Shown here: positions 61,801 to 64,000 of the stretch, piece by piece
How the letters are laid out: each line of letters starts with the position of its first letter
How positions within the stretch are numbered: the first letter of the stretch is position 1
NCBI GenBank assembly: GCA_021831785.1
Contig: JAKBMB010000009.1
Coordinates: 1-64,000, forward strand
DNA from: Deltaproteobacteria bacterium
GTDB lineage: Bacteria; Desulfobacterota; Binatia; Binatales; Binataceae
DNA: 64,000 nt
Direction: 5' to 3'
Notes under the pieces: model-generated
The model's database searches: none
The model's input: only the letters and a program-made list of their open reading frames with translations
What the model was told of the DNA's origin: nothing
Program-made: the position numbers and the translations under genes

Positions 61801-63545
61801 TGCGAATTTTGCCCGACGTGCCGCTAAGCCTGACCGGCGATTCGATGCGCTTGCGCCAATGTTTGGTCAATCTGCTCGGCAACGCGATCAAGTTCACTAC
61901 CAAGGGCCAGATTGTGTTGACGGTGGAGATGGCACGCGGCCAACCCGGCGCGGCGCCCACTCCTGCGGTGCCGGCCAATGCCGTCGCGCTGACGAAACCG
62001 GCGGCAATGGCGAATCGTGCCGCGGGGGCGGAAGGCGAACCGGTGTGGCTGCATTTTGTCGTGTCCGACACCGGCATTGGCATACCACAGGACAAGCTCG
62101 AGGCTATCTTCCTGGACTTCACCCAAGTGGACTCTTCAACTACGCGCGAGAACAGCGGCACCGGACTTGGTCTGGCCATCGTTCGCCGTTTGGTCGAGCT
62201 CAACGGCGGACAGGTCTGGGTCGAAAGCAAAGTCGGCGCGGGCAGCACGTTTCATCTTACCCTTGCCTTTCAGGCCCGGGTGGGCGCGCCGCAAGAAACG
62301 TCGCCGGAGAACGTCGCTCTTGCCGGCTCTCGCGTGCTGGTGGTGGACGACACGCCGGTCAACCGGTTGATCGCGAAGGACTCCCTATGCGCCGCGGGAG
62401 CGCGTGTGGAAGAAGCGCGCTTGGGAAGCGAAGCGCTGGCTATGGTGGAACGTGCCGCTAGCGAGGGTGAGCCGTTTCAAGTCGTGCTGCTTGACGGACG
62501 GATGCCGGGGATGAACGGCTTCGAGGTCGCGCGGCATCTCAAGGGCCAAACGGGGCGCGAGGATGGGCGCAGTGCTGCGATTATTCTGATGCTCGGCTCG
62601 GATGATCTCAGCACGCAACTTGCGCGCGCAAGTGAAGTGGGCGTCGCCTACTACCTGGTCAAGCCACTAAAGCGCGCCGAGCTCAAATCTGTAGTCGCCG
62701 CGGCGCTTAAGCGTGCCCCGCTAACCAGCGCGCAGGCCGTGCCCACTCCCGCGGCCGCGCCCGGCGCACCAGCCGGTAGGCGAAGCCCGCTGCGGATTCT
62801 TCTGGCCGAAGATTCAATCGATAACCGCATGATCATCAAGGCCTTTCTTGCGCACACGCCGTACAAGCTCGACATGGCCGAAAACGGCGAGCAAGCGGTG
62901 GAAAAGTTTATCGCGGCCGCCGGCGCGGGCAACAAGTACGACCTCGTCTTGATGGACATCCAGATGCCGGTGATGGATGGTCACGCGGCCGCGCGCATGA
63001 TTCGCCAATGGGAACTCGACCAGGGGGTTAAACCGACCCCCATCGTGGCCCTCACCGCGTCGGCCTTCACTCACGACGTGCGCAAATCGCTGGAAGCCGG
63101 ATGCGATGCGCATGTTTCAAAGCCGCTGCGCAAGGCGGCTTTGCACGAAGCGATTGAACGCGCCTGCGGTCGATGCCGTGACACGCCGGATGATAATGGC
63201 GGGCGGGTGTCTGCCGCGGGAGGACCTGGCAACGGAATGCGGACGATCGCCGTGCAGGTGGTTGCGCAGTTTGCCTCGCTCGCCCCGGGTTTTTTAAAAC
63301 GCAAGCGCGAAGACCTCGCCTGCGTGCTGGCGGCCCTTGAACACGGGGACTATGAGACCATCCGAAGTCTGGCCCATATGATGAAGGGCGAGGGCGGTGC
63401 GCTCGGCTTTGACACGATTAGCGAGATCGGCGCCTTGCTGGAAAGCGCCGCCCAGGCCGCCGACAAGAGTGCGATGCGCAAATGGGCCGCAGTGCTCTCG
63501 GATTATCTCGCCAGGGTTCGGATCGTGGGCGCTGCCGCCGAGTGA
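58830..63545 (+). CDS. Hybrid sensor histidine kinase with five PAS, two receivers and Hpt
   Basis: Very large hybrid kinase of 1571 residues. Order: about six membrane helices (65-228), a coiled linker, five PAS domains (about 260-372, 378-495, 506-620, 631-745, 757-872), HisKA with phospho-His in SSMSHEIRTPMNA (about 901), HATPase_c (DTGIGIP, TGLGLAI), receiver 1 (VLLDGRMPGMNG), receiver 2 (VLMDIQMPVMDG), and a C-terminal Hpt domain with the phosphorelay His in SLAHMMKGEGG (about 1515). PAS 1, 3, 4 and 5 share an xWAxxxx pattern, a sign of internal duplication. The full His-Asp-His relay is contained; an output regulator is not adjacent. Confidence 0.93.
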   Translation: MGFTDAPEQRSDAADADANNHLGPDLVAARTGNPSLFVEPAQQLAGQAAQIPTNTGLVGEHTDYFAVGSVGAALIFTFVFQVSYLLTYYRAAQEQWSYLLAFNTFNLYVALGVGALLLTPWFRRHWRAAFWTASVALVGGTAGISLATRSSDELGFFVLGLVSVAGFLLPWRGWWQASLSLVGLAAMLVVEVWCPSSQIPAAVRWLMLLASIGLGQFVIYQRESYRRRLGDQLAELIAADRKMRAEIAEREAAQSKVKERETLLQEIFDASPDVITVMSLEGGKYSYMNREFSLSGYSKGEFIGRSVAELGIWADANQLEELFVRLRSGKSVRNMEFTLRRKDGALLPCMISATVAELGGESSIVAVARDISALKRGQEVNAFWAAVCSSSEVAITTATPDFVYNGWNPAAERLYGYSGQEALGKSMSFILPADSEALVRDITGALRRGQTVGELEQQCLRKDGRPIVCSFTISPVYNETGALIGYSALSYDITARKQAEQRLAQREAKFRAIFDSNPDPVSVNLLESGRFVEINERWVQLFALSREEVLGRRPIDLGLWADVNSLRAVHRMLRKRGRLINYEAMFRAKDGRQFTGLFSAVVTELDGADVVLSFLRDISERKLAERKLAESEAKLRQLFEATPDVIVVVSLSDNRILEVNRAFVAMTGFTREEALGSTALDLNLWADVAQRQAFYAQLESKGLVKNMEAVFRSKDGGVIQMLFSAAKGSLEGEPCIFTISRDVTELKRTGAELRASEEKFRQVFDSALDAIVVAGLTDGIIIDVNAEFTRRVGISREEAIGKTTVEVGIWAREADYAAFRESLRRLGYVRNQEALFRRDDGTFGVRLLNSSKAEIGGRRCVVTVSRDISALKEIERQLIESREAALTASKAKSEFLSSMSHEIRTPMNAIMGAGDILSETPLNAEQRRYLELMRSNASALLGLINNILDLARIESGRMHVEHSDFELDRLIEETAQDMAVRAHQKSLELAVRILPDVPLSLTGDSMRLRQCLVNLLGNAIKFTTKGQIVLTVEMARGQPGAAPTPAVPANAVALTKPAAMANRAAGAEGEPVWLHFVVSDTGIGIPQDKLEAIFLDFTQVDSSTTRENSGTGLGLAIVRRLVELNGGQVWVESKVGAGSTFHLTLAFQARVGAPQETSPENVALAGSRVLVVDDTPVNRLIAKDSLCAAGARVEEARLGSEALAMVERAASEGEPFQVVLLDGRMPGMNGFEVARHLKGQTGREDGRSAAIILMLGSDDLSTQLARASEVGVAYYLVKPLKRAELKSVVAAALKRAPLTSAQAVPTPAAAPGAPAGRRSPLRILLAEDSIDNRMIIKAFLAHTPYKLDMAENGEQAVEKFIAAAGAGNKYDLVLMDIQMPVMDGHAAARMIRQWELDQGVKPTPIVALTASAFTHDVRKSLEAGCDAHVSKPLRKAALHEAIERACGRCRDTPDDNGGRVSAAGGPGNGMRTIAVQVVAQFASLAPGFLKRKREDLACVLAALEHGDYETIRSLAHMMKGEGGALGFDTISEIGALLESAAQAADKSAMRKWAAVLSDYLARVRIVGAAAE

Positions 63546-64000
63546 AGTAGCGCCGGGCCGCTCCTCGCACGACCTTGTGTTAACCTGCTGCCGGCTCTCA
63601 GCCGGTTTCCGGTCGGGCTTCGAAGTAAGCTAGGCTAGGGCGCTCGGCCGGACGCGTTTCAAACGCCATATTGGACGCGAGGCCTCGCTGTCGCGGTATC
63701 TTTTGAGCACGACGAGCCCAGCGGCGAATTCAAAGGACACGCGGTTGGAAGTCGGCCGCGGCCGGCGCATGCTAGAGTATCGCATTATGCCACAGACAGC
63801 CGGGGCCACGCTGTTCTATTGAGAATTGCAAAACATAGCCCGTGCGGGGTCGTGGCGGGCGGCCCCCTTCCCGACCTTCCCCCGCGCGGCGGGGGAAGGA
63901 GAAAGCAGGGGCCTTCTCCCGCTGAGCGAGGCAGTAAAAAACAGGCTCCTTAGGCCTGAGCCGGGAAAGGAAAAAACAGCACCTTCCCCCTTTTAGGGGA
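63546..64000. other. Gene-free stretch at the right end
   Basis: No gene seen. From 63841 to the window end lies the second copy of the terminator-bearing element of 51.6 kb. Confidence 0.5.
63841..64000. repeat. Terminator-bearing dispersed element, copy 2 (inverted, cut by window end)
   Basis: The reverse complement begins TCCCCTAAAAGGGGGAAGGT and continues with a T-run and the same CCTTCCCCCGC/GGGAAGG blocks as 51619-51745. The left arm of its hairpin is cut by the window end. On the minus strand it would terminate a gene lying beyond 64000. Confidence 0.7.

Noticed and set aside
1-64000. CRISPR arrays, tRNA or rRNA genes
   Set aside because: I looked for regularly spaced repeats and tRNA-like arms in the gaps and found none; a covariance-model search would be decisive.

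Overview
The window is 64 kb of high-GC bacterial chromosome carrying about 50 genes. Lipoproteins, an SLBB/Poly_export protein and a Wzi-type beta-barrel protein imply a Gram-negative envelope. The run rpmE-prfA-prmC-murA-hisD-hisB-hisA resembles an order familiar from former Deltaproteobacteria. Together with many CaiB/BaiF, crotonase and SDR genes this suggests an uncultured Desulfobacterota/Binatota-like lineage. That placement is inference; no rRNA or other decisive marker is present.

Layout: 0-9 kb holds two small lipoproteins, rmuC, and a minus-strand unit PCYCGC protein-DedA-sensor kinase-sigma54 response regulator, then a fatty-acid-hydroxylase-like membrane protein. 9.7-18.4 kb holds an HtrA protease and a plus-strand run of a geranylgeranyl-reductase-like flavoprotein, a metal-receptor protein, a CoA-transferase, an alpha/beta hydrolase and a ClC chloride transporter. 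18.5-21.7 kb holds a Ser/Thr kinase with unusual catalytic lysine placement and a membrane protein with two FHA domains. 22-30 kb holds a second CoA-transferase and the translation/MurA/histidine block. 30-47.5 kb is mixed housekeeping and accessory genes: SppA, a crotonase, SDR, RidA, an RHH-cupin fusion, an ATP-dependent DNA ligase, a GT2-methyltransferase fusion, a PBP5-type carboxypeptidase, TusA, a DsbA-like protein, an MBL-like protein and a YchF-like GTPase. 47.5-64 kb is a cell-surface polysaccharide region (GT9, VapBC, FkbM, Wzi, SLBB export protein, small secreted protein) that ends in a 1571-residue hybrid histidine kinase.

The accessory parts are rich in small repeats: a palindromic GC-rich family (three sites), a family with three copies at 48-50.7 kb, a terminator-like element in opposite orientations at 51.6 and 63.9 kb, and a 78-bp direct repeat that flanks a DUF29 gene and a PIN-domain remnant.

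The most interesting points are the WNK-like lysine arrangement in the kinase beside a ClC chloride transporter, the RHH-cupin fusion with a possible operator, the degenerate YchF-like and MBL-like proteins, the repeat-flanked DUF29 cassette, and a polysaccharide export cluster that lacks the usual Wzc/Wzx/Wzy partners within the window.
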